Origin: Rhodobacteraceae bacterium KLH11
GTDB lineage: Bacteria; Pseudomonadota; Alphaproteobacteria; Rhodobacterales; Rhodobacteraceae
Direction of reading: 5' to 3'
Assembly: GCA_000158135.1 (NCBI GenBank)
Contig: DS999531.1
Span: 542,926 to 606,925, forward strand
DNA: 64,000 bases
Each line of letters opens with the position of its first letter. The first letter of the stretch is position 1. The translations under genes were made by a program, and so were the position numbers. Positions 1 to 9,991 of this stretch are shown here, one piece after another. Below the pieces are notes generated by a model. The model ran no database searches. It was not told the DNA's origin and saw only the letters and a program-made list of their open reading frames with translations.

Positions 1-18
1 CCAATCGGAGACGCTGAT

Positions 19-1188
19 ATGTCCGACATGATGACCACGCAGGCCGGAGATGCCGGTGCTTTCCGCCACTTCGACCTGAACCGCGTACCCGCCCCCTGCT
101 TTGTGGTCGACAAAAAAGCGATCGAGCGAAATCTCAGTATTCTCTCCGGTGTCGGCACCCGATCCGGTGCCCATGTACTCTGCGCCCTGAAAGCGTTCTC
201 CATGTTTTCACTGGCCCCGCTGGTTCGCCAATACCTCGCGGGAACCTGCGCCAGCGGCATTTACGAAGCGCGTCTCGGGCGCGAAGACTACGGCGGTGAG
301 GTCGCTACCTTCTGCGCCGGTTACAAGGGCGCGGATATAGATGAGATCCTCTCGCTGTCCGACCATATCATTTTCAACTCTCCGGCTCAGAAAAACCGGT
401 TCCTCGCCAAAGCCCAGGCAGCAGGCGTGCAGGTTGGCTTACGCATCAACCCCGAACATTCTGAGGGCGAAATCCCCAAATACGACCCCTGCGCGCCCTG
501 TTCGCGGCTGGGCATGCCGGTCAGCCAGCTAACCGCCGCAACACTGACAGGTGTGGACGGGCTGCACATGCACACGCTCTGCGAACAGGGGGTCGAGCCC
601 TTGCTGCGCACATGGGAGGCCGTCCAACCCAAACTCGCTCCGTTCATGAGCAGGCTCAAATGGCTGAACTTTGGTGGCGGGCATCATATCACCCGCGATG
701 ACTACGACCGTGATGGCCTGGTCGCGTTCATCAGGGACATCCGCAAAACCTACGATATCGACGTCTACCTCGAACCCGGCGAGGCGGTGGCGCTGAATGC
801 AGGCATTCTGGTCGGGGAAATCCTCGACCTGCCGACCAACGGCATGAACCTCGCCATCACCGATATCTCGGCCACCTGCCACATGCCCGATGTGATCGAG
901 GCCCCCTATCGACCCGCCTTGATGGGCGAGGCCGAAGCGGGCCACACCTATCGCCTAGGCGGCCCCTCCTGTCTGGCGGGCGATGTGATCGGGGATTACA
1001 CTTGGGATCACCCGCTTGAGATCGGGCAGCGGTTCGTTTTCCTTGATCAGGCGCATTACTCGATGGTCAAAACCAACACCTTCAACGGTGTTCCCCTGCC
1101 CGCCATCGCGCTCTGGAACAGCGAAACCGATGATCTGAAAATCATCAAACAATTCGGCTATGACGACTTTAGGCAGAGGCTCTCATGA
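19..1188 (+). CDS. nspC: Carboxynorspermidine/carboxyspermidine decarboxylase
   Basis: PLP-dependent decarboxylase of the alanine-racemase fold that turns carboxy(nor)spermidine into (nor)spermidine in the cytoplasm, the last step of the alternative polyamine pathway. The PLP lysine is K58 in the CALKAF motif; the glycine-rich FGGGHHITRDDYD and LEPGEAV motifs that hold the phosphate and active site are present. At 389 residues it is of normal family length. A GGAGA sequence 8 bases before the ATG supports this start. The stop overlaps the next start (ATGA), so the two genes are probably translationally coupled. The partner dehydrogenase would lie upstream, outside the window; only its possible last codons (stop at 15-17) could be visible. 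Confidence 0.93.
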   Translation: MSDMMTTQAGDAGAFRHFDLNRVPAPCFVVDKKAIERNLSILSGVGTRSGAHVLCALKAFSMFSLAPLVRQYLAGTCASGIYEARLGREDYGGEVATFCAGYKGADIDEILSLSDHIIFNSPAQKNRFLAKAQAAGVQVGLRINPEHSEGEIPKYDPCAPCSRLGMPVSQLTAATLTGVDGLHMHTLCEQGVEPLLRTWEAVQPKLAPFMSRLKWLNFGGGHHITRDDYDRDGLVAFIRDIRKTYDIDVYLEPGEAVALNAGILVGEILDLPTNGMNLAITDISATCHMPDVIEAPYRPALMGEAEAGHTYRLGGPSCLAGDVIGDYTWDHPLEIGQRFVFLDQAHYSMVKTNTFNGVPLPAIALWNSETDDLKIIKQFGYDDFRQRLS

Positions 1189-2027
1189 GTGTTTTCCTCG
1201 ACAGTGAACTGACCCCGTCCGAGCGCACAAAAGACGCCCGGTTCCGCGTGATCCCCGTTCCGCTGGAACGCACTGTTTCCTACGGCTCTGGCACTGCAAA
1301 AGGGCCTGCGGCGATTATCGAGGCCAGCAACGAGTTGGAACGGATCACCGGCCCCTCAGAGCCCTGTGTCGAGGGGATTTTTACCGAGGAAGCGCTGAAC
1401 TGCGATGCTGCCCTGCCCGAAATCATGGAACGCCTCGCCCAACGCACCGAGGCCGCCGTGCGGGCAGGCAAGGTGCCGGTGACACTGGGCGGTGAGCATT
1501 CGCTCAGCTACGGCGCAGTAATGGGCGTGCTGCGCGCCGTGAACCAGCCCATCGGCATCGTGCAGGTCGACGCGCATGCGGACCTGCGCAATGCCTATCA
1601 GAATGAAAAGCACTCTCACGCGTCAGTCATGCATCTGCTGGCGCAAGAGGGCGTCCGGCTGGCCCAGTTCGGCGTTCGTGCCCTTTCAACCGAAGAAACC
1701 CAAAGCCGCCAGAGAAACCATATCTTCCACATGGATGCCGAAGAATTGGTCACCGGTAACATTCATGCGGTCGATCTGCCCGAAGATTTTCCCGAACTGA
1801 TCTATGTCAGTTTCGATGTCGACGGGCTGGATCCATCACAGATGCCGGCCACCGGCACCCCCGTCCCTGGCGGGCTGGGGTATTATCAGGCGCTGCATCT
1901 GGTTGAACATGCCCTGAAGGGCCGCAAATGCGTCGGTTTCGATGTCGTCGAACTGGCCCCGGACGGCAATGCCGCCTGGGATTTCACCGCCGCCCAGATC
2001 GTCTATCGCCTGATGGCCGCCTGTTAA
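1185..2027 (+). CDS. speB: Agmatinase/arginase-family ureohydrolase
   Basis: Binuclear manganese ureohydrolase, most likely agmatinase (agmatine to putrescine plus urea), which would feed the polyamine pathway of the preceding decarboxylase. The metal ligands are all present: H105 in GGEHSLSYG, D129/H131/D133 in DAHADLR and D211/D213 in SFDVDGLDP. Its 280 residues fit the family. The ATG overlaps the stop of nspC by four bases (ATGA). Substrate specificity (agmatine, guanidinobutyrate, arginine) cannot be read from these motifs; the operon partner favours a polyamine role. The stop codon overlaps, on the opposite strand, the stop of a gene remnant. Confidence 0.88.
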   Translation: MSVFLDSELTPSERTKDARFRVIPVPLERTVSYGSGTAKGPAAIIEASNELERITGPSEPCVEGIFTEEALNCDAALPEIMERLAQRTEAAVRAGKVPVTLGGEHSLSYGAVMGVLRAVNQPIGIVQVDAHADLRNAYQNEKHSHASVMHLLAQEGVRLAQFGVRALSTEETQSRQRNHIFHMDAEELVTGNIHAVDLPEDFPELIYVSFDVDGLDPSQMPATGTPVPGGLGYYQALHLVEHALKGRKCVGFDVVELAPDGNAAWDFTAAQIVYRLMAAC

Positions 2028-2269
2028 CTCCGGGACGTTTCGTTCAGTTCCATGTGCCCGTCGCCCTTGTTCAACACGCGGCGCAGCATCGGCTCAAAGA
2101 ACTCCAGCGGTTTGGTCGGATAGTCCGGATCAAACGCCTTCTGATCGTATTCATGGCAGAAATAACGGCAGTCCTCCCAATGAGGGCTGTAGCGGTACTT
2201 GTCGCGGGCGTTGCGATCACCGCCCAGATGATGGTTGTAGTAAGAAAACGATTTTAGGTATCTGATGTT
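2024..2269 (-). pseudogene. C-terminal stump of an HD-domain (PhnZ/inositol-oxygenase-like) protein
   Basis: An open frame of about 80 codons with no start, ending in TAA next to the agmatinase stop. It reads like the C-terminal end of HD-domain mixed-valent diiron oxygenases of the PhnZ/TmpB kind: an SYYNHHLGGDRNA stretch followed by SPHWEDCRYFCHEYDQKAFD and a PLEFFEPMLRRV tail. The N-terminal part with the first metal-binding histidines is absent, and the sequence upstream (2270-2400) is AT-rich and unrelated. I take this as a gene cut by the left edge of the accessory island. The family call rests on recalled motifs; that it is a truncated coding sequence is clearer than which family it is. 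Confidence 0.55.
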
Positions 2270-2406
2270 TCAGCTTGTGAAAAGCGATCGATTAACTTGG
2301 CTACAGCCAGACCTTTATTTTTTCGCTTAACCAACTACAGCGACTTAAGCTAATAAATCGTGCCTCAAGAAAGTATTGCCTGCAATACTCCTAACGTCAC
2401 GGCACG

Positions 2407-3396
2407 TCAAAAACCACTTACACGTTCGATGAGCCAATACATCGACACCGAACCGATGCCATAGGTGGCAATCAACGTCGCCTTTTGGCTGACCGGAAGG
2501 ACAAAAAACCGCCAGGCAACAACCAGAACTGCCAGAACCCCGATAAAACACAGCTGACCGGCTTCGACGCCGAGGTTGAATGCAAGCAATGCCGCTGGAA
2601 TATCGTTCGGGAGCAACCCAATATCCGACAGAGCGCCCGCAAATCCAAGACCGTGCAAAAGCCCAAATCCGAAACAGAATATCCAGGGTTGTCGCGTTGA
2701 AAGTCGCTGCCAGCCTTCGTCATCCTTGACGATCTCGATCGCCAGAAAAACGATTGAAAGGGCGATTACGGCCTCGACCGGTGGGCCGGGGACATTCAAA
2801 ACACCGAGCGTAGCAAGCGCCAGAGTTATCGAATGTGCCAGAGTAAAAGCGGTAACCGCACCGACCAGCCGCCAAGTATCACGGACAAGCATAAACAGCG
2901 CGAAAACAAACAGAAGGTGATCCCAGCCTTCCAGTATATGCTCGAACCCCAACAGGAAATACGCCACGAAAACTGACCACATTGCCTGTTCGGAAGGTAT
3001 TTTTTGAACCGCCTCATCCGGCGTGAAACGCAGTGTAGCAGGATCAGCCCCCAGAAGCTGCACACGCATCAGTACATCGTTCTTCTGGGCCTCCAACCCC
3101 TCGATCATGATGGATTGACCCGTGATATCCACATTGCACACGGCCACCCAGGATGAAACCCAAGCCCGATTGTCCGAAGCTGGATCCGGACCGCGGGTCG
3201 GAGCGCAACTGTCTGGCAATACCGCATCAATCGCCATCGGTTGGCCATCCACATCGGGTTTTTGCCAGTGAATGCGCCACGTATCTGGTGCAATCTGCCG
3301 AATATCCAAATACCCCGGATCAAGCGCATGGGCCGTAACGCTACCTGCTAACAACACGCAAAGCAGAGCAAGCAAATGGCGATACACCGCCCTCAT
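2407..3396 (-). CDS. HupE/UreJ-family membrane protein
   Basis: Signal peptide (residues 1-25, ending near THA), an extracytoplasmic domain of about 120 residues, then six or so membrane segments from residue 140 onward. The membrane part carries the HupE/UreJ signature: FEHILEGWDHLLFV, FTLAHSITLALA and a FGLLHGLGFAGAL repeat with the histidines thought to bind nickel or cobalt. Family members are proposed metal permeases for hydrogenase or urease, but no such enzyme is nearby. This longer type with an N-terminal periplasmic domain often sits beside a parvulin gene. It overlaps the upstream parvulin gene by four bases (ATGA). Substrate unknown. Confidence 0.85.
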   Translation of the reverse strand: MRAVYRHLLALLCVLLAGSVTAHALDPGYLDIRQIAPDTWRIHWQKPDVDGQPMAIDAVLPDSCAPTRGPDPASDNRAWVSSWVAVCNVDITGQSIMIEGLEAQKNDVLMRVQLLGADPATLRFTPDEAVQKIPSEQAMWSVFVAYFLLGFEHILEGWDHLLFVFALFMLVRDTWRLVGAVTAFTLAHSITLALATLGVLNVPGPPVEAVIALSIVFLAIEIVKDDEGWQRLSTRQPWIFCFGFGLLHGLGFAGALSDIGLLPNDIPAALLAFNLGVEAGQLCFIGVLAVLVVAWRFFVLPVSQKATLIATYGIGSVSMYWLIERVSGF

Positions 3397-4223
3397 TTGG
3401 TCTGACCAGAGAGATATGGGGTTTCAATCGTGTAGTTGTCGGCGAGTGTCTCGTATTGCGCCTGTGCCAGATCTTCACCCATCGCGCGCTGCCAATCCTG
3501 CAACACCGCACTGCGAATGTCATTCAGGGGCGGCAGTCGACCGGGTTCGACGGCCAGAACCTGAATAAGATGTTTTCCGTAACCCGATTGGATCGGGCCT
3601 GCCCACTCGCCCACATTCAGATTTTCGATACCATCAGAGAATCCCGCCCCAAAAACGGTGTCGATCACTCTTTTGGCGGTTACAGGCATTGAAGCTGGCA
3701 GCAATGACGAGCCCTCGAAATCTGGCGGGGGTCGCCCGGCGCGCAATGCGGCTAGCGATTGTTCGATTGCGCCCTCATCTGGCGTTTCACCCAGAAAGAC
3801 CTGATTGAAGGCCACTTTGGCGGGTGTAATGTAGCGTTCCGGGTTTTGCTGCAGGAATGCCTCCAGATCCTTGTCTTCCGGGGTAACTGATGCTGCGATC
3901 GCTTCGGTCAGAAAGTCCATCTTTTGACTTAGCCGCGACCTGATCACCGTATCGTTGCGATCCAGACCAAGTTTTCTGGCCTCTCTGACCAGAACCTCTT
4001 CGCGAACTGTGGCGTCAACCAGAGCCTTCAGCTCGGCCTCGCTTGGCTGGCGGTTCCGCCGTGCTTCAAACCCCGCCACCATGCGCGCGACGTCGTTTTC
4101 GTTTATCACGATCGTCTCAAGGTCTTCAGCTGCCTCGTTTTCTGGCGCAACAATATGAAACAAAACAAAAATAGCCATTCCAATCAGAAAGAAATGGAAC
4201 AGGGGTTCTTTCAAAAGTCGCAT
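3393..4223 (-). CDS. Membrane-anchored parvulin-type peptidyl-prolyl isomerase
   Basis: 276 residues with one N-terminal membrane anchor (about residues 9-27) and the rest periplasmic. Residues 30-110 resemble the SurA/PrsA-type chaperone region (RNRQPSEAELKALVDATVREEVLVREA), followed by a rotamase domain whose core includes PAKVAFNQVFLG and SGYGKHLIQVL. It probably helps fold an exported or membrane partner, possibly the HupE-like protein it is translationally coupled to or the secreted enzymes of the same cluster; that pairing is inference. A good start is the ATG at 4223. DUF3604 lies upstream across a 160-base gap in which I see no gene. Confidence 0.85.
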   Translation of the reverse strand: MRLLKEPLFHFFLIGMAIFVLFHIVAPENEAAEDLETIVINENDVARMVAGFEARRNRQPSEAELKALVDATVREEVLVREARKLGLDRNDTVIRSRLSQKMDFLTEAIAASVTPEDKDLEAFLQQNPERYITPAKVAFNQVFLGETPDEGAIEQSLAALRAGRPPPDFEGSSLLPASMPVTAKRVIDTVFGAGFSDGIENLNVGEWAGPIQSGYGKHLIQVLAVEPGRLPPLNDIRSAVLQDWQRAMGEDLAQAQYETLADNYTIETPYLSGQTK

Positions 4224-4386
4224 GAAGGCTCCCGCGTGAAAACCGATCTGGTTCTTTGAATTGACGCGCGTTTTGGCTGATCAGGTTTCGCGGGGTTGCG
4301 CACACCCGGCAAATCTTCGGCAGCTGATGGTCGTGCCAGGGCAGATACATCCACCCCGGCGCTTAAATGACCCGTGTGACCTTGAG

Positions 4387-6309
4387 TCACTCAGCCGGCG
4401 TATACCAGATCGGTGATGAGTAGGCGCGTTCCTGATGTGTCAACACTGCGTCTTCGGGCAATTCAGTGCCGAAGTTCAGCTTGTCGTACAGCACCCAGCG
4501 CGGGGTCGGGATTTCGATGGCACGCACATAGTAGAATGACCGTGCGTTCGGATCAAAATCAGGATCGGTCCAGACAGTCACTAATTCGGCGGTGCCGATT
4601 GTGTTGGTCCAGCTTGCGGTATCAACATCCACCGTGTTCCCGACGGCTGGAATCTTACCGTTCTGATCAGCGATCCGGTCATCCGACCATGCCACATCAT
4701 AGACTTTCTCGTGCAACGCACCTTCGGAATCGAGCCAGCCCTTGACCACCTGAACACGGTCCAGATTGGCACCAACCGGGTCACGCAGAGCGGCGATCAG
4801 GAATGACGGTGCCCCTTCGCCCTCGCGCGGGCGCAGGTCCGAGCCCATCGGAACGCCCTTGGTATAGCCCACATCTGCAAGGAAACGGGTTTCAATATCA
4901 GCGTCGTTGAAATCCCACCCGCCAAAGAACCGCAGGCCAATCCGGGGGCCGGTGGTCGCGTAGGTTTCGCGCCGCTTGAATGCATCGAAGATCGCAGCAC
5001 GCGTATTCTCGGTGGCCCAGACGGCCGTGTATCCGGATGCAACAAGAAGATCGCCCGGGATTTCACCAAGATCATTGGCGATGAACGGATGTTTGATCCT
5101 TGAGGCCGAAGGTTCAACGCTGACGGATTTTCCGAAGAAATTATCCTCTTCGGCAGTAGTCAGAGAGGTATGGCTGTCGGTCGCTCCGCCCATTCCGAAC
5201 TTATACGGATTCACGCCGAACTTCTCTTCCAGCATCAATCCGCGCTTGAGTGCTTCTCTGGCATATTCGCCAGCCAACATATCCTCTGTTTTCAGTTCGG
5301 TAATGTCGAGGTTGCCAACGTCCCAGTTTTCATAGTCGGCGAACTCATCGTCCGGGCTCAGGAACGGGTGCGCTTCGCCGTCGCCCTTGATCTGTGTGAT
5401 CTCATAGTGGGGTTCCCATTTGGCGCGGGCGGCCACGTAGTCCGCATCAACCTTGCCGCCATGGTAGGTGTCTTCGGTCGGGAACATCCATCCGTTCGAC
5501 AGGTTGCCGTTATGTGCAAAGGCAAATGCGCGCCCACCTGTTTTGTCCTGATACTCTTCCAACCAGGCATAAAGCGCTTTTGGATCGGTATCGCCGTACG
5601 GGGGCTGTGTGACCGGCGGCACCATCTGCAGCGCCCTGATTGGCCCATCCCGCAGCATGACATTGCGATGCAGGTTGAACCCCTTCGGGACCGAGGTCCA
5701 TTCGAACCCAATGAAAGCGGTAAAGGTTCCGGGGTCGTTATGCCGTTCTGCCGCCTGAACGATGTGTTCCCAGGTAAACGCAAAAGCGTCCGCACCCGGG
5801 CTATAGGATTCCAGCAGAATTTCCGGCAGGGTCATTTGCGAAAAGTTCGTGATGATATCAAAGGCCGTTTTGCCGGCTTCTTCACCACCTGCCATATACC
5901 CCTCGTACCATTCCAAACCTTTTGGGTCAGCCAGAATACCCGGATTTCCGGCTTGCAGATCCGGAGCAAACCCCATCAGGTCCGTGTGATCTGTCAAAAC
6001 CATCCAATCCAATGGCCGGGCCAGCCTGACAGGCTGGCCGGTAGAAGAAATAACCTGCTCACCCTTTGCAAAGCGCCAGGCGTCATCTGGCAGCAGCGTG
6101 TTTCCAAAGGCCCCGGCGTCCAACGAAAGCCCGGTGTGAAGATGCGAATCCCCCCACAACGGGCGTTCGGGAAAGTTTCGGTTGGCGTAGGGAGAATACG
6201 GCTGTTCGGAAAACAAACCCTCAGCAGCTTCTTCGCTGGGCACAGCGTCGGAGAATCCAGCTGTTGGTGCCAATATGAGTGAAACTAGACATGCAGATAT
6301 GCGAAACAT
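4387..6309 (-). CDS. DUF3604 secreted putative metal-dependent hydrolase
   Basis: 640 residues with an N-terminal signal peptide (about 1-22). It has PHP-like metal-binding motifs of the DUF3604 family: [35 protein letters not shown] and [13 protein letters not shown]3604 proteins have no established function; the fold family suggests phosphoesterase-like or other hydrolytic chemistry in the periplasm. A GGGAGG ribosome site precedes the ATG. The 190-base upstream region is AT-rich and could hold the promoter for the run DUF3604, parvulin, HupE. Its placement beside two sulfatases suggests a shared substrate, but this is inference. Confidence 0.85.
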   Translation of the reverse strand: MFRISACLVSLILAPTAGFSDAVPSEEAAEGLFSEQPYSPYANRNFPERPLWGDSHLHTGLSLDAGAFGNTLLPDDAWRFAKGEQVISSTGQPVRLARPLDWMVLTDHTDLMGFAPDLQAGNPGILADPKGLEWYEGYMAGGEEAGKTAFDIITNFSQMTLPEILLESYSPGADAFAFTWEHIVQAAERHNDPGTFTAFIGFEWTSVPKGFNLHRNVMLRDGPIRALQMVPPVTQPPYGDTDPKALYAWLEEYQDKTGGRAFAFAHNGNLSNGWMFPTEDTYHGGKVDADYVAARAKWEPHYEITQIKGDGEAHPFLSPDDEFADYENWDVGNLDITELKTEDMLAGEYAREALKRGLMLEEKFGVNPYKFGMGGATDSHTSLTTAEEDNFFGKSVSVEPSASRIKHPFIANDLGEIPGDLLVASGYTAVWATENTRAAIFDAFKRRETYATTGPRIGLRFFGGWDFNDADIETRFLADVGYTKGVPMGSDLRPREGEGAPSFLIAALRDPVGANLDRVQVVKGWLDSEGALHEKVYDVAWSDDRIADQNGKIPAVGNTVDVDTASWTNTIGTAELVTVWTDPDFDPNARSFYYVRAIEIPTPRWVLYDKLNFGTELPEDAVLTHQERAYSSPIWYTPAE

Positions 6310-6497
6310 TGTGACCTCCCAATCAACAACACCCAGCTATGGTAAATGGATTATGTCGTAACAATTTTATATTCTGATTGTTTTATATCAATTGTGTATC
6401 GCTCTGTGTGAGAAATTTCTTAACTCAAGTGCCTGTTGCTGTTGACCAAGCTTGAACCCGGCAAAACAGAACTCTTGATCTCTATGATAATATTGAG
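6310..6497. promoter_or_regulatory. AT-rich intergenic region upstream of DUF3604
   Basis: About 190 bases much richer in A and T than the neighbouring genes. Read toward DUF3604 it contains TTGATA and TATAAA-like boxes around 6370-6390, but the spacing (14 bases) is short, so no promoter can be fixed. No open frame of interest was seen. Confidence 0.3.
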
Positions 6498-7571
6498 TCA
6501 GTCGAATCTGACTTGCGAACCCAGTACCAGATTGAGAACAAACTGTGTCGCCGGGTCTGTTTCGTCTTTGGCAGCGATGGCTTCGAACAGGGGGTGCAGA
6601 CCGGTTTGGCCCCAGTTGCGCGCAGCAACGGCGATCCGGATTGCCAGTCTGGGGTCTTTTCCCAGCGCCTCGGAAAATATTCCGAGTATTTCGTCTCGAT
6701 GCTTTGGCTGGACAGTTCCGGCTTCTGACAAGGCCCGGATAAGTGACTGCCTGTGTTCCAGCTTGGTTTCAGAATCTTGAATTACCCGACCGATTGCTCT
6801 GATCGCAGATGCTCCGTCTGTTTCAATACCAGCCAGCGCCCATTCAAAGGTGTTTGGACCACCGGCCTTTAGGGTCTTTGCAAATCGTGAACGCACGATC
6901 GACACTGCCTGTGGATCAGTTTGCAAGCCGAGCAAACGAATTGCGACGGGCACATATCTGAACCGATTCAGGTTATTGAATTCCTCCATAATCCGGCGGG
7001 TTGAAACGCGGTCTCCTATCGGGCGCACAAGATCATATGGTGCCCGACCAATTTCAATCATGGCAATGTTATGCAGAACATGATCCGGGTGCCATAGATA
7101 TTCTGCGAAGAAGGAGACCCGGTCCGGTGTGTCAGTCGCTCCAAAGATCCAATGCACGCCCAGGGGTCGCAATCTTTCAACAAACTCAATTCTTTCAGGG
7201 TTCATCGTGAAAATACGTTTCCAGCCCCTCGAAAAGCTACGCCCGGTGCTGTCCTTGTAGATCGCACCATAAGTCAGAAGAACAGTTTTCGTTGGATCAG
7301 AGTGAAACGCACGTCTCGTAACGCTATCAATCAGAAACGGAATTTCCGGTATTGTTTCGAGTTGGCCCTCGGTGCCTCTCAGGATTTTCTGAACCGAGAA
7401 TCTAAACGGATTATCGGGTGCCGCCCCAGCCAACACAATGACTTCGGCCGAAAGGATGTGATCTGCAATGGATGCCTCGGGCAGCTCTACACAAACCGCG
7501 CATGCATGCAAAGCACGAGGCGCCGTCAGCCCAACGAAACAAGCGAGAATGACGAGTAGTTTCCGAGTCAT
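6498..7571 (-). CDS. Secreted protein of unknown function
   Basis: I do not recognise this gene. The protein of about 357 residues starts with a clear signal peptide (MTRKLLVILACFVGL, ending near ALHA) and a cysteine-containing mature N-terminus (CAVCVELPEASIADH). Residues 30-130 resemble a beta-rich domain (EVIVLAGAAPDNPFRFSV), and the C-terminal half, from about residue 190, is helical with a HEAT-like rhythm (FVPVAIRLLGLQTDPQA-type segments, AIRIAVAARNWG, PLFEAIAAKDETDPA). An alternative ATG lies three codons upstream. It shares strand and neighbourhood with the DUF3604 genes, so it may be part of that envelope set. Confidence 0.7.
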   Translation of the reverse strand: MTRKLLVILACFVGLTAPRALHACAVCVELPEASIADHILSAEVIVLAGAAPDNPFRFSVQKILRGTEGQLETIPEIPFLIDSVTRRAFHSDPTKTVLLTYGAIYKDSTGRSFSRGWKRIFTMNPERIEFVERLRPLGVHWIFGATDTPDRVSFFAEYLWHPDHVLHNIAMIEIGRAPYDLVRPIGDRVSTRRIMEEFNNLNRFRYVPVAIRLLGLQTDPQAVSIVRSRFAKTLKAGGPNTFEWALAGIETDGASAIRAIGRVIQDSETKLEHRQSLIRALSEAGTVQPKHRDEILGIFSEALGKDPRLAIRIAVAARNWGQTGLHPLFEAIAAKDETDPATQFVLNLVLGSQVRFD

Positions 7572-7658
7572 CAGCAGCATTAGACTATTTCGTCATCTGG
7601 AAAATGAATATCGATAACGGTACAATATCAGAAACATCCTGCTCGCTACATAGTCAAT

Positions 7659-7852
7659 TTACTGCATGTGTGCGCCGGATATTCTCCCTTTCATAGTAAC
7701 GACGCTTCTCTCGCGGGTAACTACAAGGTCTGCCTTCAAGCATGACAACAGTGCCAAGAACTCAGGCGGATGTGCCTCCCAAAACGCTTTTATAATCAGC
7801 CCGCGCAAATCAAACCTTGACCATGGATCACCAATTTGTTTCGCGTTCGCCT
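7659..7852 (-). other. Possible decayed coding fragment
   Basis: The 280-base gap between the unknown secreted protein and the beta-barrel gene holds one open stretch of about 63 codons without an ATG, GTG or recognisable ribosome site. Its translation has protein-like runs (LRGLIIKAFWEAHPPEFLAL and VVTRERSVVTMKGR) and ends in TAA. It could be a gene remnant or chance; I do not recognise a family. Confidence 0.25.
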
Positions 7853-7862
7853 ATATAGACGT

Positions 7863-8615
7863 CTAGAACCGATACGTTGCACCTAGCACTGGCCCCGACT
7901 GATCGAACGTGAAATCGTTGCCGTCGATCTCATGATCGAATGAGATATAGCGGTAACCACCGCGGATCAGCCATCTGTCGTTGATTGCGTAGTCCGCGGT
8001 CAGCAGAACCTGCCAGGTTTCGCTGCCGCTGCGGAAACCTCCGTAGTCGACAAAACCGGAACCCGACCATTTGTCCGAGAACTGGACGCGTGCTCTGGCG
8101 CCGATGACAGGGTCGATCCAGCTATCATCCGTCGTCGTCGTGCGCCCCGGTGCCGCGCCGGGTCGGAGCGTGAATTCCGTTTCGGTGCTGAACCACCGGA
8201 CCCCCCCCGCCGCGTCCACGGTGATGGTTGGCGCTTCATAGACCCGGTAGCCGAGATAGCCACTCAGGTATTGTGTGGTAAATGAAGTCTCCAGGCCCGA
8301 ACTGGCAGGACCGGGGGTGCTGTCGCTGAATGACAAATCTGTGTAGTTGTAATCTGCAAGTATCAGCCAACGTCCGTTGGTGGCAGAGAACGCACCCATA
8401 AAGGCGAAATCGAGGTTTTCCAACGCATCAGAAAAGCTGAGAGTACCGTCCAGAGTGCCCGCTGGTGTACTCAATGATGTTTCTGTTTCAGGCATGAACA
8501 GGTAGATTGTGGCCTCATAGGACCAATCGGATTGCTGTGCCGAGGCCGCCGTGGCTACAGATGCAGCTAATGCTGTTCCACGAGTGCAGGAATTCACCCA
8601 TTTTGACAAATTCAT
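7863..8615 (-). CDS. Outer-membrane beta-barrel protein
   Basis: 250 residues with a signal peptide ending at about ASA-QQ, followed by alternating aromatic and polar strands typical of an 8-10-stranded barrel, and a terminal phenylalanine (GATYRF), the usual outer-membrane assembly signal. A GGGAGGG ribosome site lies six to seven bases before the ATG. It probably provides an envelope or transport function for the sulfatase/DUF3604 cluster; no channel or enzyme motif is visible, so specific function is unknown. Confidence 0.8.
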   Translation of the reverse strand: MNLSKWVNSCTRGTALAASVATAASAQQSDWSYEATIYLFMPETETSLSTPAGTLDGTLSFSDALENLDFAFMGAFSATNGRWLILADYNYTDLSFSDSTPGPASSGLETSFTTQYLSGYLGYRVYEAPTITVDAAGGVRWFSTETEFTLRPGAAPGRTTTTDDSWIDPVIGARARVQFSDKWSGSGFVDYGGFRSGSETWQVLLTADYAINDRWLIRGGYRYISFDHEIDGNDFTFDQSGPVLGATYRF

Positions 8616-8686
8616 TCTGTCCCTCCCGTCAAACCTAGAAGTTTGGATATGTGTTCATTGGCTTGAAATATTTTTGGTCCTGAGTG

Positions 8687-9931
8687 TCATTCTGCGGCCT
8701 CTTCCGTTGCTATTGAACCGCTGCCAACACGATTGATATCTGTATTCGGGAAGAACTCGGACCATACGTGCCAGAATACACCTGCGCGCAGGGTTTCGAC
8801 ACGTTTAAGCTGACCCTGATCTGAATGACCCCAGAAATCGCAACGGGTCACGGGTTTACCAAAGTCGTTATACCAGACCCCGAGGCTTTCAAATTTGGGA
8901 TCAAGGCTGACAACGACATCCCGTCCTCCGACATTGGCATTCACGATCCAATCGCTCTCGACGATGAAATCATCGGTCCAGCAAGTGGCATCTTTACCGA
9001 TCGTTATTCCCCAAACGTAGGTTTTGTTCGGCAACCGGTGGTCCGAGCGATCCATGTTGTCCATCACGGGCGCGTCTTCCTGATGTTGGCGCCCGATGCC
9101 CCAGCCAAAGGTGATCTCGGTCATCATATCCAGCAGGCGCAGCAAGGGGTTCGAGGATGGTTTGTTCAGAAACACCTCACCATCAGGATAGGCCTTCTGA
9201 AATCCGCGGAACGTCATTCGAAAGGTGGGCCAGGGCTTCATCTGTGCTTCGGGCCTGATCGGGCAGGCAGGACCGTCAGGGTTCGGGTCACGGTCAGCCT
9301 CTCGGAACCCATAGATGTGCTGGATCGGCTCGCCCGTGTCGTTGTCGCGCAGGATCAGATTATTACCGTGCTGGGCCAGTACGTCGAGGTTCAGCCGCCG
9401 CCCTTCTATTCGCGGAGAGTATCCCTGACCCAGATTGGCCATCGCGCAATAGGTCATGACCACGTCTTCGCCCCCCAGACCCTCTGCATCCCCAGCCAGA
9501 TGAGGGCGCATGATCTGTGCATCCGGGTGCGCGCGGGCATGACCATTATGTTCAATGACGATGACAGGCGCTGTTGGTCCTACGTATTTCCGGGCTTCCT
9601 CAACAGGAAAATACCGCGCGTCATTCAGCTGGTTCCGCAGGCCCAAATGCACCCACACGTAGGGAAACCCATAAAAAAGAAGGGTAAGCACAGCCGCAAC
9701 GAGCCAAAGCCAGAACGGACCACCGCCCAAAAGGAAATGCGCAAGGGTTGCGACTGCAAACCCGCCCAGGCCGACACCAATCAGGCGATATTCATGGCGG
9801 ATAAAGCGCACCATGTTCTCTCGCTTTACCTTCAGCAGCATTTGCGAGACATCGCCCAGATCGCGGAAATAGACAAACCCGATGCCGAGAGACACAATCA
9901 CTCCCAGTGCGAATACTATGCTGCCAATCAT
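8687..9931 (-). CDS. DUF3179 membrane-anchored protein
   Basis: 414 residues: membrane segments at about 4-22 and 50-90 (two close together), then a DUF3179 domain with its hallmark VVMTYCAMANLGQGY around residue 170 and a later RCDFWGHSDQGQL region. The function of DUF3179 is not known; the conserved cysteine and the many conserved histidine, tryptophan and aspartate residues suggest redox or metal chemistry outside the membrane. It sits on the same strand as, and about 60 bases downstream of, the first sulfatase, so is probably in its transcription unit. Confidence 0.8.
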   Translation of the reverse strand: MIGSIVFALGVIVSLGIGFVYFRDLGDVSQMLLKVKRENMVRFIRHEYRLIGVGLGGFAVATLAHFLLGGGPFWLWLVAAVLTLLFYGFPYVWVHLGLRNQLNDARYFPVEEARKYVGPTAPVIVIEHNGHARAHPDAQIMRPHLAGDAEGLGGEDVVMTYCAMANLGQGYSPRIEGRRLNLDVLAQHGNNLILRDNDTGEPIQHIYGFREADRDPNPDGPACPIRPEAQMKPWPTFRMTFRGFQKAYPDGEVFLNKPSSNPLLRLLDMMTEITFGWGIGRQHQEDAPVMDNMDRSDHRLPNKTYVWGITIGKDATCWTDDFIVESDWIVNANVGGRDVVVSLDPKFESLGVWYNDFGKPVTRCDFWGHSDQGQLKRVETLRAGVFWHVWSEFFPNTDINRVGSGSIATEEAAE

Positions 9932-9991
9932 GCTGTGGTCCTCGACTTTGGTGAGTACAATCCTTCATAGGCTCATCGCGAAGGATCAGGC

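Noticed and set aside
5170..6282. A 370-codon plus-strand frame over DUF3604
   Set aside because: Antisense shadow of a gene with clear metal-binding motifs and a signal peptide.
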